From positions 90,760,968 to 90,824,967 of the forward strand of contig NC_064830.1 of the NCBI RefSeq assembly GCF_024166365.1: 64,000 nucleotides of DNA, written 5' to 3'. A program made the position numbers and the translations under genes. Shown piece by piece: positions 22,320 to 35,373 of the stretch. Below the pieces are notes generated by a model that did not search any database, was not told the origin of the DNA, and saw only the letters and a list, made by a program, of their open reading frames with translations. The stretch's first letter is position 1, and each line of letters opens with the position of its first letter. The stretch is from Elephas maximus indicus. Its lineage: Eukaryota > Chordata > Mammalia > Proboscidea > Elephantidae.

Positions 22320-25192
22320 GTTTTCCATTGACTTTAATGACAGGCCATAGTAGTGTTAAGAGATGTTCTAAGGGATCTCCTGTACTCCAGACATACTTCT
22401 CTTCACCTCCATTATGTAATATCAGTCTGATTTCCCCTTTGTAATCAGGATCAATCACACCAGCCAATACAGTAACTCCCTTTTTGCCTGTTGATCCAGA
22501 GGCATGAGGAGCCCAAAGTGGCCAGGTGACATTCTTAACTTCTAGCTCAATGGAATCACTGTTGTGTATCCTGGTGGGAACATTCCTCCCTTTGGAACTA
22601 AGACCTCTAGGCCCGCAGAGCACAGGGTCACAGTGACAGGAAACAAAAATTTTGTGAGTGAGCCACTGGGTATACATGCAGAAAAGAACGTTCATTGGAG
22701 GTTGCCAGGGGTGGGTTGGGGCAGGAGGAATCACTTTCTTAGGTGGTAGACGCTTGTTATTTTTGTTAATAATAACTTGTTATTATTACTAGGCATAACA
22801 GTGAGTGGTGCAACTCCAATTTCCACCCCTTGATTCCTGGACCCATGAATCCTGGCTACGGAGGAAAGAGCAATATATATTGGATGCCAGTTTAGAGCAT
22901 ACACAGCTTTCTGGAGAACATTGCCCCAACACTGCAAGGTACTGCCACCTAGCTGGCATCATAATTGTGTCTTTAGAAGGCCATTCCATCATTCTATCAA
23001 GCCAGCTGCTTCAGGATGATGGGGAATATGGTAAGACAAGTCAATTCCATGAGCATGAGCCCTCTGCCACACTTCATTTGCTGTGAAGCGAATCCCTTGA
23101 TGCAAGATGATGCTGTGTGGGATACTATGACAGTGGATAAGACATTCTGTAAGTCCATGGATGGTAGTTTTAGCAGAAGAATTGCATGCAGGCAAGGAAA
23201 ATCAGTATCCAGAGTAAGTGTCTATCCTAGCAAGAACAAAATGCTGTCCTTTCCATGATGGAAGCAGCCCAACGTAATCAACCTGCCATCAGGTTGCTGA
23301 CTGATCACCTTGAGGAATGGTGCCATATCACGGACTCAGAATTGGTCTCTGCTGCTGACAGGGCACTCACCAGTGGCTGTAACCCAGTTGGCCTTGGTAA
23401 ACTGAAGTCCATGCTGCTGAGCCCATGCATAACCTCCATCCCTGTCACCATGGCCTCTTTATTCCTGAGCCCATTAAACAATGACAGCAGTGGCTGGAGA
23501 AAGAGGATGACTGTTTTCCACAGAACGTGTCATGCTGTCCACTTGATCATTAAAATCCTCCTCTGCCGAGGTAACCCTTTGGTAAGCATTCACATAAAAC
23601 ACAAATATCTTTACTTCTTTGGCCCATTCAGGGAGGCCTATCCACATACCTCTTCCCCATACCTTTTCCAATCATGTTCCCTCCAAGTCCCTGACCATCC
23701 AGCCGAACCATTGGCCACAACACATGAATCAGTACACAATCACATATCTGGCCATTTCTCTTCCAAGTAAAGTGAACAACCAGGTACACTGCTCAAAGTT
23801 CTGCCCATTGAGAGGATTTTCCTTCACCACTGCCCTTCAGGGAGGTCCCAGAAAGGGGCTGTAGTGCTGTTGCTGTCCCCTGTCGAGTGGTGCCTGCATG
23901 TTGCGCAGAACCACCTGTAAACCAGGCACAAGTTTTCTCTTCCTCAGTCAACTGATCATAAGAAACTCCCCATGAGGCCATAGGTGCAGAATGGGAGAGG
24001 ACAGGTAATGTGACAGGAGTGGAGACATCAGCATTTGGGCTACTTCCTCATGCAACTTACTTGTGCCTTCAGGTCCGGCTTGGACCCGATCTCATATATA
24101 CCACTTCCATTTAATGATGGAGTGCTGCTGTGCATGTCTGACTTTACGGCTCTGTGGGTCAGATCCAGTTCATAATGGGCAGCTCGGGCTGCATAGTAAC
24201 TTAACGGCCTTTGGTTAAGTGTTCATTCCCTACTAAGGCCCAGTGACAAGCCAAAAGTTGTTTCTCAAGAGGAGAGTAGTTATCTGCAGAAGTTGACAGG
24301 ACTTTGTTTCAAAATCCTAAGAGTCTGTGTTGTGATTTACCAATAGGAGTCTGCCAAGGACTCCAAAAACATCTCTACCTGCCACTGACACTTCAAGCAC
24401 CGTAGTATCAGCCAGATCAGATGGCCCAAGTGGCAGAGCCACTTGCACAATATGCTGAATTTGTTGCAGAGCCTTCTCTTGGTCTGGACCCCACTCAAAA
24501 CTAGCAGATTTTTGAGTCGCTTGATAAATAGGCCAGAATTAGCACACCCAAATGAGGTATATGTTGTCTCCAAAATCCAAAGAGGCCCACCAGGAGTTGT
24601 ACCTCCTATTTAGTTGTGGGAGCAGCCAGATACAATAATTTATCCTTCATTGTAGAGGGAATAGCTCCACATGCCTCACCCCACTGGGTCCCTAGATTTC
24701 ACCAAGGTAGAAGGCACTTGAATTTTTCTTTGATTAATTTCCCACCCTCTAACACAAAAGTGTTTTACAAATAAGTGTAGAGTCGCTGACACTTCTTCCT
24801 TACTAGGTCCAAGAAACACGATGTCATCAATGTAATGGACCAGCGTGATGTCATGTGGAAGGGAAAGTTGATCAAGATCCCTAGAGACTAAATTATCACA
24901 TAGGGCTGGAGAGTTGATATACTTCTGAGGTAGGGCAGTGAAGGTGGGTTGTTGGCTTTGCCAGCTGAAGGAAAACTGCTTCTGGTGTTCTTTCAAAATC
25001 ATAATTGAGAGAAAGGCATTCACTAGATGAATAGCTGCATACCAGGTAACAGGAGATGATTTGCTCAAGCAATGAAACCACATCTGGAATAACAGCTGCA
25101 ATTGGAGCCACCACCTGGTTAAGTTTACGGCATTGCCATTCTCCAAGGCCCATCTGTTTTTTTTTGCAGACCAAATTAGGCAAGTTGAATGG
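22320..25192 (-). mobile_element. ERV-L pol fossil
   Basis: A class III (ERV-L) endogenous retrovirus pol region lies on the minus strand, with parts in the expected order from high to low coordinate: reverse transcriptase (about 25190-24650, with the family's YIDDI active-site box), a connecting region, integrase (about 23800-22800) and a dUTPase-like C-terminal part (about 22680-22320), the last being a hallmark of ERV-L. No gag and no paired own LTR remain. It is ancient and broken, with many interruptions. The MaLR element at 25193 abuts the RT start, which suggests that the MaLR inserted into this fossil. Confidence 0.75.
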
Positions 25193-26925
25193 TGTCTTAG
25201 TTATCCAGTGCTGCTATAACAGAAATACCACAAGTAGATGGCTTTAACAAAGAGAAATTTATTCTCTCACAGGCTAGTAGGCTAGAAGTCCAAATTCAGG
25301 ATGCTGGCTCCAGGAGAAGGCTTCGTCTCTCTGTTGGCTCTGGGGGAAGGTCCTTGTCATCAACCTTTCCCTGGTCTAGTAGCTTCTCAGTGTACAGACC
25401 CTCTGCTCTGGGCTCTGCTTTCTTGGTGGTAGCAGATTCCATTGTCTTTCTGGTTGTTCTCTCTTTTATATCTCAAAAGATATTGACTCAAGATACAACC
25501 TAATCTTGAGATTGAGTCCTGCCTCATTTACAAAATTGCCTCTAATCCTGCCTCATAACATCATAGAGGCTGAATTTACAACACATAAGAAAATCACATC
25601 AGATGACAAAACTGTGGACAGTCTCACAATACTGGAAATCATGGCCCAGTCAAGTTGAGACAAATTTTGGGGGAACACAATTCAATCCATAACACCCTAC
25701 CCTTTGGTCTTCCCAAATTCATGTCCTTGCCACATGTAAAACACATTCACCCCACCATATTATAGCAGAAGTCTTAAACCAACTCCAAGTCCAAATTCCA
25801 AAAATTCCTCTTCATCTGTGAAATCTAGAATACAAGTTATCTACTTCCAAAATACAATAGTGGAACAGGTACAAGGTAGAAATTTCCATTACAAATGAGA
25901 GAAATTGGAGGGAAAAAAGTGTAACAGGCACCAAGCAAGCCAGCAGAATACATTACATTAGCTCTCAACAATTGAAAATAATCCTCTGTTCTCTGAGACC
26001 ATTTAAGCAATGGCCCTGCCCTCCAGATTCTGGGTGAAGGCCTCTCAGCTCTGGGCTTCAGCTCTGCCTTCCAGGCCCCCTGGAATGGCAACTCTGCTCC
26101 CCTATATTTGGGCAGCCCCATTCTCCTAGTTCATCTGAGTGGCAACCCTACTCCATTGGCCCTGGCAGACCCCATTCTTCTGCCCCTTAGGCATGGCAGC
26201 CCTGCCCCCACAATTTTGGGCAGTGGACCTGGCCCCATCTCACAGGCATTTGTGAAAGGCAGCCCCACACTGCAGAACTAAGCTGGTGAAGATCTGACTC
26301 TTTGAAACCTAGGAGGCTGGGGTTCCACCCTTTGAGACCCCAGAGATCATAGTCCTGCCCTTTGAGACTCAAGCAGCTCTGCTTCCTGTGTTCCTTGTCT
26401 CTTCAGTTCCTGCTTCCTGGTTCCTTGGCCTCTCGGCCCCTTGGACCTCACCACCCCCATTTGCCCACTGGGGCAAGTTTTAGCTCAAACGATAAGTGCC
26501 TGGAGGCATCCCACTCTACCAGGAAGCCTCCTGTGCAAAGGCACTCAACTTTGGCTCCATGGGTCAGCTCCAGAGCTGTCTCACCCTGGTCTCCTGGTTC
26601 TGCTGCTGCCATTTCTGTGCTGCTGCTTCTCACCGTCTGTGCTGCCTCCAGCTCTCCTCACTTCCTTCTGAGTCCTCACCAGAATTGTCTTTGATGTTCA
26701 TAATTCCACCAACAGTCTCTTCAAGGCAATCTAGGCTTTTACTATTATGCACTTTAAAACTCTTCCATTCAGTTTCAAAACTGCTCCCACATTTTAGGTA
26801 TTTGTTAGAGCAACACCCCAATATCTCTGTACCAAATTCTGTCTTAGTTATCTAGGGCTGCTGTAACAGAAATACTACTAGTGAACAGCTTTAACAAAAT
26901 GAATTTTATTCTCTCACAGTCTAGG
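25193..26925 (-). mobile_element. MaLR-type provirus fossil (LTR-internal-partial LTR)
   Basis: The 3' LTR occupies 25193-25694 (502 bp; its ends, read on the minus strand, are tgttatgg and taagaca). An internal region of about 1.1 kb follows (25695-26839). A partial 5' LTR at 26840-26925 is cut off by an RTE insertion. The internal region next to the 5' LTR reads like the start of MaLR gag-like sequence (minus strand gaatttggtacagag, then ttgccttgaagagactgttg). The LTR belongs to the same family as the solo LTRs at 34.8-37.8 kb. It is non-autonomous, old and broken. Confidence 0.7.
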
Positions 26926-28168
26926 AAGAAATGCATCCTAATTGCATGTTCAATCAATTTCAGACTGCAGAAGTTGGTAAAAATCTTCAATTTCTTCATC
27001 TTTGGCCTTAGTGGTTGGTGCATAAATTTGAATAATAGCGGTATTAACTGGTCTCCCTTGTAGGCATATGGACTTTATCCCATCACTGACAGCGTTGTAG
27101 TTCAGGACAGATCTTGAAATGTTCTTTTTGACAATGAATACAATGCCATTCCTCTTCAAGTTATCATTCCTAGCATAGTAAATCATATGATTGTTTGATT
27201 CAAAATGGCCAATAATAGTCCATTTCAGCTCACTAATGCCTAGGATATCAATGTTTATGCATTCCACTTCATTTTGAATTTTTCTAGGTTCATACTTCAT
27301 ACATTCCATGTTCTGATTATTAATGGATGCTTCCAGCTGTTTCTTCTTATTTTAAGTCCTACCACATCAGCAAATGAGGGTCCTGAAAGCTTGATTCCAT
27401 CCACGTCATTAAGGTTCACTCTACTTTGAGGAGGCAGCTCTTCCCCCGTCATATTTTGAGTGCCTTCCAACCTGAAAGGCTCATTTTCTGGCACTACATC
27501 AGTGTTCTACTGCTACTCATGAAGTTTTCGCTGGCTAATTCTTTTCAGCAGTAGACCACTGGGTCCTTCTTCTTAGTCTGTCTTAGTCTGGAAGCTCAGC
27601 TAAAACCTGTCTGCCATGGATGACTCTGGTGGTATTTGAAGACTGGTGGCATAGCTTCCAGCATCACAGTAATACACAGCCCTCCACAGTATGACAAACT
27701 GACAGACATAGATGACGCTTGCTGAAAGTGAAAAGGACTTGAAGCACTTACTGATGAAGATCAAAGACCACAGTCTTCAGGATGGATTACATCTCAACAT
27801 AAAGAAAGCAAAAATTCTCACAACTGGACCAATAGCAACATCATCATAAACTGAGAAAAGATTGAAATTGTGAAGAATTTCATTTTACTTGGATCCATAA
27901 TCAACACTCATGGAAGCAGCAGTCAAGAAATCAAAAGACACTTTGCATTGGGCAAATCTTCTGCAAAGGACCTCTTTAAACCATTAAAAAGCAAAGATGT
28001 CACCTTGAGGACTAAGGTGCACCTGAACCAAGCTATGATATTTTCAATTTCCTCATATGCTTGCAAAAGCTGGACAGTGAATAAGGAAGACCAAAGAAGA
28101 ATTGACACCTTTGAATTGTGGTGTTGGTGAAGGCTGCCAAAAAAAACAAACAAATCTGTACAACCAGA
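26926..28168. mobile_element. RTE LINE copy with 5' inversion
   Basis: Positions 26926-27705 are minus-strand RTE: a 5' UTR-like part next to 27705 and, towards 26950, endonuclease peptides (IDILGISELKW, IIQIYAPTTKAKDEEIEDF). Positions 27706-28168 are plus-strand RTE from the reverse transcriptase C-terminal part (IVKNFILLGSIINTHGSSSQ-type sequence). The upstream part is inverted with its 5' end at the junction, as twin priming produces. It is BovB-like, decayed, and truncated on the right by L1 sequence. Confidence 0.6.
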
Positions 28169-28789
28169 ATGCTTTGAAGGAAGCATCCAAATTGGAAAAG
28201 AACAAGCAAAACTATCTCCATTTATAGATCACACGATCTCGCATATATAGAAAATCCAAAGAATTCACACAAAGCTGTTAGAGCTAATAAATAAAGTTGG
28301 CAAGATCAATGCACAAAAATCAGTGGTATACTAGCACTAGCAATGAACAATCCAAGTGAGAGAAATTATTAAAATAGCTCTGCTTACATTAGCATCAAAA
28401 AGAATAAAATACTTAAGAAAAAATTAACAAAGAATGTAATAGACTTGTACACTGAAAACTATAAAACTTTGCCGAAAGAAATTAAAGACCTAAGTAAATG
28501 GAAAGAAATCTGTGTTAATGGCTTTGGAAGATTTAATATTGTTAAGATGTCAATACTACCCAAAGCTATCTGCAGATTCAACACCATCCTATCAAAATTC
28601 CAACAGCTTCTTTTGCAGACGTGGAAAAGCTGATCCTAAAATTCATACAGAATTTCAATAGTCAAAACAATACTGAAAAAGAATAAATTTGGAGGACTCA
28701 AATTTCTCCATTTCAAAACTTACTATCAAGCTACAGTGGTAACAATAATGTGGTATTGGCAAAAGACTAGACATATAAATCAATGAAAT
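28169..28789 (+). mobile_element. Old L1 ORF2 fragment
   Basis: L1 reverse-transcriptase and downstream sequence: gcaaaactatctccatttat, then [20 protein letters not shown]-like peptides, then tttggaggactcaaatttct and ttactatcaagctacagtgg. No frame survives over its length. RTE sequence flanks it on both sides. Confidence 0.7.
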
Positions 28790-30979
28790 CAAATCAGCTA
28801 CATCTGTGGAAAGAGACAATTGAAAAGCTCAGTATTATCAGTCAGAACAAGGCCAGAAGCCAACTGCAGAATGAACCATCAATTGCTCATATGCAAGCTG
28901 AAGCTGAGAAAATTAGAACAAGCCCACGAGAGCCAAAGTACGACCTTGAGTATATCCCACCTGAATTTAGAGACCATCTCAAGAGTAGATTTGTTGCATT
29001 GAATGCAAATGCCTAAAGACCAGACAAGCTGTGGAATGACATCAAGGACATCTTACATGAAGAAAATGAGAGGTCATTAAAAAGTCAAGAAAGAAAGGAC
29101 CAAAATGGATGTCAGAAGAGGCTCTGAAACTTGCTCTTCAACATCAAGTAACTAAAGAGAATGGAAGATATGACGAAGTAAAAGAACTGAACAGAAGGTT
29201 TCAAAGGGTGGTTTGAGATGACAAAGTATTATAACGACATGTGCAAACACCTGGAGTTAGAAAACCAAAAGGGAAGAACACACTTGGCATTTCTCCAGCT
29301 GAAAGAAATGAAGAAAAAATTCAAAACTTGAGTTGCAATAGAGAAGGATTCCATGGGAAAAATACTGAATAACAAATGAAGCATCAAAAGAAGATGGAAG
29401 GAATACACACAGTCAGTATACCGAAAAAGAACCGGTTAATCATTTCAGGAGGTAGCATATGATCAAGAACTGGTGGCACTGAAGGAAGACATCCAAGCGC
29501 ACTGAAGGCATCGGTGAAAAACAAAGCTCCAGGAATTGACGGAATACCAACAGAGATGTTTCAACAAATGGATGCAATACTGGAGGTGCTCACTTGTCTA
29601 TGCCAAGAAATTTGGAAGACAGCTACCTGGCTAACTGACTGAAAGAGATTCATATTTATGCTTATTCCAAAGAAAGTTGATCCAACCAAATGTTGGAATT
29701 GTCAAAAAAATAATCACTAATATCACACACAAGTAAAATTTTGCTGAAGATCATTCAAAAGCAGTTGCAGCAGTACATCAATAGGGAAATGCCAGAATTT
29801 CAAGCCGGATTCAGAAGAGTACATGGAACAAGTGATGTCTTTACTGAAGGCAGATGGATCCTGACTGAAAGCAGAGAGTACCAGAAAAATGTTTACCTGC
29901 GTTGACCATGCAAAGGCATTCGATTGCATGGATCATAACAAATTATGAGCAATATTGTGAAGTATGGGAACTCCAGAACACTTAAGTGTGCTCATGAGGA
30001 ACTTGTACATAGATCAAGAGGCAGTCATTTGAACAGAACAAGGGGTTACTGCATAGTTTAAGTCAGGAAAGCTGTGTGTCAGGTTTGTATACTTTCACCA
30101 TAGTTATTCAATCTGTATGCTGAGCAAATAATGTGAGAAGCTGGACTATATGAAGAAGAATGGAGCATCAGGATTGGAGGAAGACTCATTAACAACCTGC
30201 ATTATGCAGGTGACACAATTTTGCTTGCTGACAGTGAAGAAGACCTGAAGCACTTACTAAAGAAGATCAAAAACTATAGCCTTCAGTATGGATTACACCT
30301 CAACAAAAGAAAACAAAAATCCTCACAAAGGGACCAATAAGCAACATCATGACAAACAGAGAAAAGATTAAAGTTGTCAAGGATTTCATTTTACTTGGAT
30401 CCACAATCAACACCCATGGAAGCAGCAGTCAAGAAATCAAACGACACATCACATTGGGCAAATCTGCTGCAAGAGACCTCTTTAAAGTGTTAAAAAGCAA
30501 AGATATCAATTTAAGGGCTAAGGTGTGCCTGATCCAAACCATGGGGTTTTCAATCTCCTCACAAGCATGCAAAAGCTGGACAACGAGTAAGGAAGACTGA
30601 AGAAGAATTGACGTCTTTGAATTGTGGTGTTGGCAAAGAATGCTCAATATACCATGGACTGTCAAAAGAACAAACAAATCTGTCTTGGAAGAAGTACAGT
30701 CAGAATGATCCTTAGAAGCAAGGATGGTGAGACGTCCTCTCACATACTTTGGACATGTTATCAGGAGGGGTCAGTTCTGGAAAAGGACATCATGCTTGGT
30801 AAAGTCGAGGGTCAGCAAAAAAGAGGAAGACTCAAGAAAACAGGTTGACACAGTAACTACAACAATGGAATCAAGCATAAGAATGATTGTGAAGATAGCG
30901 CAGGACTGAGTAGTGTTCCGTTCTGTTATACATACGGTCGCTATGTGTCAGAGTCTACTGGACAGCACCTAACAACAAC
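28790..30979 (+). mobile_element. RTE (BovB-like) LINE, 5' truncated
   Basis: It starts before the reverse transcriptase (PPEFRDHLKSRFVALNANA) and proceeds through RT (gaattgacggaataccaaca; YAGDT where the family has YADD) and the C-terminal part with ILLGSTINTHGSSSQEIKR. It ends with ggtcgctatgtgtcagagtc, gacagcacct and aacaacaac. Several stops and frameshifts make it inactive. The 3' end closely resembles the AfroSINE tail, consistent with RTE serving as the SINE's LINE partner. Confidence 0.8.
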
Positions 30980-30984
30980 GCTTG

Positions 30985-31155
30985 GTTCAAATCCCAGCTC
31001 TAATATTTCTAGCTGGGTGACCCTGGGCAGGTCACTTTCCCCTCTAAGACTTAGTTTCTCACCTGTAAAAGGGGACAATGGTACCTACTTGTGGGGAGAT
31101 TGTAAAGAGTGAATGAGAGAATAAAGTGCCTAACACATAGAAAGTGCTCAACACT
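30985..31155 (+). repeat. MIR SINE
   Basis: The MIR core is easy to see: gctgggtgaccctgggcagg, tcactttcccctc, cacctgtaaaaggg and gcctaacacatagaaagtgc. It directly follows the RTE 3' end. Confidence 0.85.
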
Positions 31156-33026
31156 CTCCTAAATGCCTCCAGAGCCCGGCTATTCTATCCCATTCCTTTG
31201 CCCCTTATCATTCATTACCATCCTTATCACTTCATGCGAAAGGTCTAACCTTTCCAACGAGTTTTTAATCTCAAGAGGGCAGGGTCAGTCTGTATTTCAT
31301 ATTTCACTTCCTTATGTTCCCTAGAACTATAATGGTGAGAGATACCACCACTAAGGGCCCATATGTGTTGGGCACTTTCAATACATTATCATATTATTCA
31401 CAGTAGGCATTACCTTACCAACTGTACAGGTGAGTTCACTGAGGTTTAAATAGGTTAGCATACTCTGTGAGTGACAGCGTCAGGGCAGGAAACCAAAACT
31501 ACTCTAGGTATTTTAAGCTGGGAAATAGTTTATTACAAAACTTTTGGCCAGGCTTAACATATAAGGATGCCTCGATTAACATTATCAGATTGGCCCACTA
31601 GAGGAGCTTCTTCTGCAATCATGAAAGTTGGAAATCAGGAAAGCTGCCTTTGGAACTACTGAGTGAAACACACATACACACACACACAACTGTAGCCAAG
31701 GCCACTTGTGTGCAGGTTGTACACCGCACAGAGGTTCCTGGATGAGGGGTGAGTGGGGATTGAAGTCAAGCCCATGCTCTGCTCACCAAGCCATGCACCC
31801 TGAAATGAGACTGCAACTACCAGTAGGAAGGGGAAGCCTTTCCTTTGCACAGAAGCATTTTTTACTCTCTAAGTCATGCACCCCCGGAGGGGGCACCTTT
31901 TTCTTTACAATGAAGTCAGACAAACTAGAAGGAACTCAGATCATACCTGCAAACCAGAAGTCAGGAAGTTGCTGTCATACCTGCAAACCAGGAATCAGGA
32001 AGTTGCCTCTACACCTGCCTCGTGACACCCACAGACTGCAGATGAGACACTGCAACACAGCTACAGAAAACCCTCATGTCTCCTCTACCTATTGGCCATC
32101 AGAAAACAGCTGATAGTAGCAAGAAAAAATGACGCCTGTCTCATTCCCACCTTCTAAGTCTCATGGGAGGAATTCTAAATGGCAGAACCTAATATGCCTT
32201 CAGAACGTTAGCTACAAGAGGGTCTAGAAAATGTAGTTTTTAGTGTTCTGAAATCTCCAGCCCAGGGATACTCAGAAGGAGGTGAGAATGGATGCTGAGT
32301 GTCGATTGACACCCATCACAGTGAGAAAGCCAAGATTTAGTGCAGTTATGAACCTGTGTTCACAAGCATGCATCCTACACACAGTAGAAACTAAACTCAT
32401 TGAGGGAAGGGGGCCTCATGGAAGGGGCCTCAACAGTCATCTCACCCTATCTATTCATTTTACAGATAAAGAAACTGAGGGCCAGAGACAGGAATGGATT
32501 TGGAAGTAGTAAATCGTGGCATAAAGAGGCTGGCACGGAGGAGTCTGGAAGAAAAATCTGCAGGCAACTTCTTGGTGTCCAGAGTTTCTGAACTCATAAG
32601 GAGGGTCAAGGTTATTAATCTGTCCAGGATGCGGAGGAAGCTCAAATTCTTCAGGTTGGAAACACTGTTACATCTTATTTATGAGAATCTTCTGACTTGT
32701 AACCAATTGCTTAGGAAGCCTGACCTACTACTGGTACAGACCAGCAGCACAAATAGGTGTGAAGATGAAGCCTCTGGAAGCAGTCTTCTTTGCTCTGCCC
32801 TTGTCTGACTTCTTCCACACTCCCACCTCCTGACTCTTACTAAGGTTTTCTCAGTTCTTCCAGGGCCTTTTGCCCAGAAAAATGCTACCACCACCTTAGG
32901 CTGCCTCACCCTGAAATGTGACACCAGACAGAGCTCCAGAGAAAAGAAGTTGTGGCTTTGTCTGGTGAGGGAACTTGTGACAGAGAGAGACAGCTCACAG
33001 GACACGTGCTTGGTCCATAACAGGTC
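31156..33026. other. Intergenic DNA, MIR trace, no gene
   Basis: A minus-strand MIR trace lies at about 32390-32500 (cattttacagataaagaaac, tgagggccagagacagg). A short CA repeat lies at 31671-31688. Nothing else supports an exon. Confidence 0.5.
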
Positions 33027-33794
33027 ATGGACTGTGGTAGGCAGCTGCAAATGATTCCTGCCTCCTAGTTTTCATTCCTTTGTGTGGACTGGAGTTAGTG
33101 ACTGGTTTTTAGCCAATAGAATATGGCAGAAGTGATGGGATGGCCCTTGCAAGATTAGATTACAGAAGACTATGGCTCTCACTTGGGTACCCTCTCTGCC
33201 ATATTATGAGTTGCCCTAAAACTGTCTTTAGGGCCCATGTGGCAAAGAACTAATGTCTCTGGCCAATAGCCAGGGAGGACCTGAGGCCTGCTTAAAGCTA
33301 TGAGAGTGAGCTTAGTGGATCCTCCCCCAGTTGAGCCGTAATATACCTATACCCCTGACCAACAACTTGATTGCAGCCAGAAGCACCCAGCTAAGCCTAA
33401 ATTCCTGACTCACAGAAACCAAAACCAAAAACCAAACCCGTTCTCACTGAGTCAATTCCAACTCATAGAGACTCTTTAGGACAGAGCAGAACTGCTCGTA
33501 GGGTTTGCAAGGTTGTAATCTTTATGGAAGCAGGCTGCCACCTCTTTCTCCTGTGGAGCCGCCGGTGGGTTCGAACTGCTAACCTTTCAGTTAGCAACCA
33601 AGCACTTAACCATTGCACCGCCAGGATTCCTTGACTCACAGAAAGTGTAAGTACAAATGTGTGCTGTTCTTACTTAGTGGAAATGAGATACGGGCCATTT
33701 TCTTGCTGCTAATGACAGTTTTCAGATGGCCAGTGAAGTAGAGGCAACACGGGGGTTTTCTGTGGCAGTGTTGCAGCAATAGATAACTAATACA
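33027..33794 (+). mobile_element. MLT1 LTR fossil (MaLR), split by an AfroSINE
   Basis: Recognisable MLT1 text: agccaatagaatatggcaga, agtgatgggatggccc, gcccatgtggcaaagaact, gaggcctgcttaaagc, cacccagctaagcctaaatt and the 3' end cagcaatagataactaatac. It is an ancient eutherian LTR with no internal region attached. Confidence 0.75.
33419..33631 (-). repeat. AfroSINE, long subtype, 13-bp target duplication
   Basis: Reverse-oriented copy within the MLT1 LTR. The 13-bp tgactcacagaaa is repeated exactly at 33406-33418 and 33632-33644. It contains the additional middle segment (ttgtaatctttatggaagca) seen also at 50770. Confidence 0.92.
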
Positions 33795-34439
33795 CGGAGA
33801 AAATAATCCATTCTCTTTTTATACATGCAATTGAACCATGGTTCTCTCTCCAGTGTTAAGGAAAGAGTTCACATATTTCACTTTGTGAAAGTGTTGGGAC
33901 CAAAGTTGGCAAGGAAGCTGGCTCTCCGGAGCCAGGTTAGGCTGAGATTTTCAAAACTATGTGGACCACGCAGATGAGGCTGTCCTTTCCCATGTACCTC
34001 CCAGGCTTGACACCCGTCCTAGTCCCTAGTCCCCCCACCTCCATCTTTCTGAGGTGACCTTGGACTCTGGCCCTTGTTCTACCCAATAGACAGCAATAAC
34101 TATGTTCAGAAGAGTGGGTGCCAAGTTTCCAAAGTATAGCCCTCAGCTTGCACCTGAATGAATTCAGTCTAGACTCTCATCGCTGGCCCTAGGCCTCTCA
34201 TTTCCAAACTTGCCCACGTAGCCCAAGATGAGGCAGGTGTAAAGGGGGATACGGGACAAATCCTTCACACAACACATCAAAAACCTGAGCTCCTGGCAGT
34301 CCTTGGACAGCTGAGTTTTGTTTGCAGAAAGGGTTTTCCCCTCTCAGGTCTAAATCCATTTGCGCTGTCATTATTTGGGATGCTGACTTTCCTGTCTTCT
34401 TAAATCGAATAAAAATGTTTGGGCTCCAAGACCTAGGGC
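33795..34439. other. Intergenic DNA, nothing assigned
   Basis: No splice-flanked coding exon and no nameable repeat is visible. Confidence 0.4.
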
Positions 34440-34720
34440 CTTTCACCAGCTCAAAGGCCACCTCCTCTGGGAAGTCTGCCTTTTGTCTTCTGGGAGTTGC
34501 TCCCTCCTCTGTGTTCTTCAAGGCCCAGTTCATACCACCAGGACTTCACTTGTCTCTTGCCTTAGAATCAACTAGACTGTGAGCTCCTTGAGGGCAGAGA
34601 TCATAACTTATTCCTAGACTGAAAAATTTTGAAAGCTGAGACAACATCTGCCTTGTTCACTGCTATATTCCCAGAGCCTGGCATAGAATACAGCCTTGGG
34701 CAAACATTCGATATATGATT
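34440..34720 (+). repeat. L2 LINE 3' end
   Basis: The order is typical of L2: cacctcctctgggaagtctg, tagactgtgagctccttgag, ggcagagatcataac and attcccagagcctggcatag. There is no ORF. Confidence 0.75.
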
Positions 34721-34805
34721 TTAAAAAAAAACATGATTAGGAATGAATAAATAAAGTTACTTAGTATAATTTAAACTTTTTTTTTTTTAAACCAGCATCA
34801 CTGGG

Positions 34806-35287
34806 TGTCATGGATTGAATTATGTCCCCAAAAAATGTGTGTTAGCAGTTTGGCTGGGCCATGATTCCCAGTATTGTGTGATTTTCCTATATATTGTAAA
34901 TCCTGCCTCTATGATGTTAATGAGGGAGGATGGGCAGCAGTTGTGTTAGTGAGGCAGGACTCAATCTATAAGATCTGATTGTGCCTTGAGACAATCTCTT
35001 GAGATATAAAAGAAAGAAGCTAGCCGAGAGACAGGGGGACCTCATACCAAAAAGAAAGCAGTGCTGGGAGCAGAGCACGTCCTTTGGACCCAGGGTCCCT
35101 GTGCAGAGAAGCCCCTAGTCCGGGGAAAGATTGGTGAGAAGGCCAACAGAGAGAAAGCCTTCCCCTGAAGCTGATGCCCGGAATTTGGACTTTTAGTCTA
35201 CTTTACTGTGAGGAAATAAACTTTTTTTTTTGTTAAAGCCATCCACTTGTGGTATTTCTGTTATAGCAACACTAGATGACTAAGACA
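34806..35287 (+). mobile_element. Solo LTR A (ERV-L/MaLR family fossil)
   Basis: 482 bp from tgtcatggattgaat to gatgactaagaca, with a polyadenylation signal (gaggaaataaactt) about 75 bp from its end. Same family as the three LTRs that follow and the MaLR LTR at 25193. No internal region is present. Confidence 0.8.
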
Positions 35288-35373
35288 CTTGTTGTGGGCA
35301 ACTGGTTTATCATAAGAAAGGATTTGTTTTTAAGAAACTGAGTTCCCAATATTCTCATTTCTTGGTGGAGGGT

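Noticed and set aside
26362-26855. Overlapping plus-strand frames of 76-119 codons
   Set aside because: They lie antisense to the internal region of the MaLR fossil, and no host gene is indicated.
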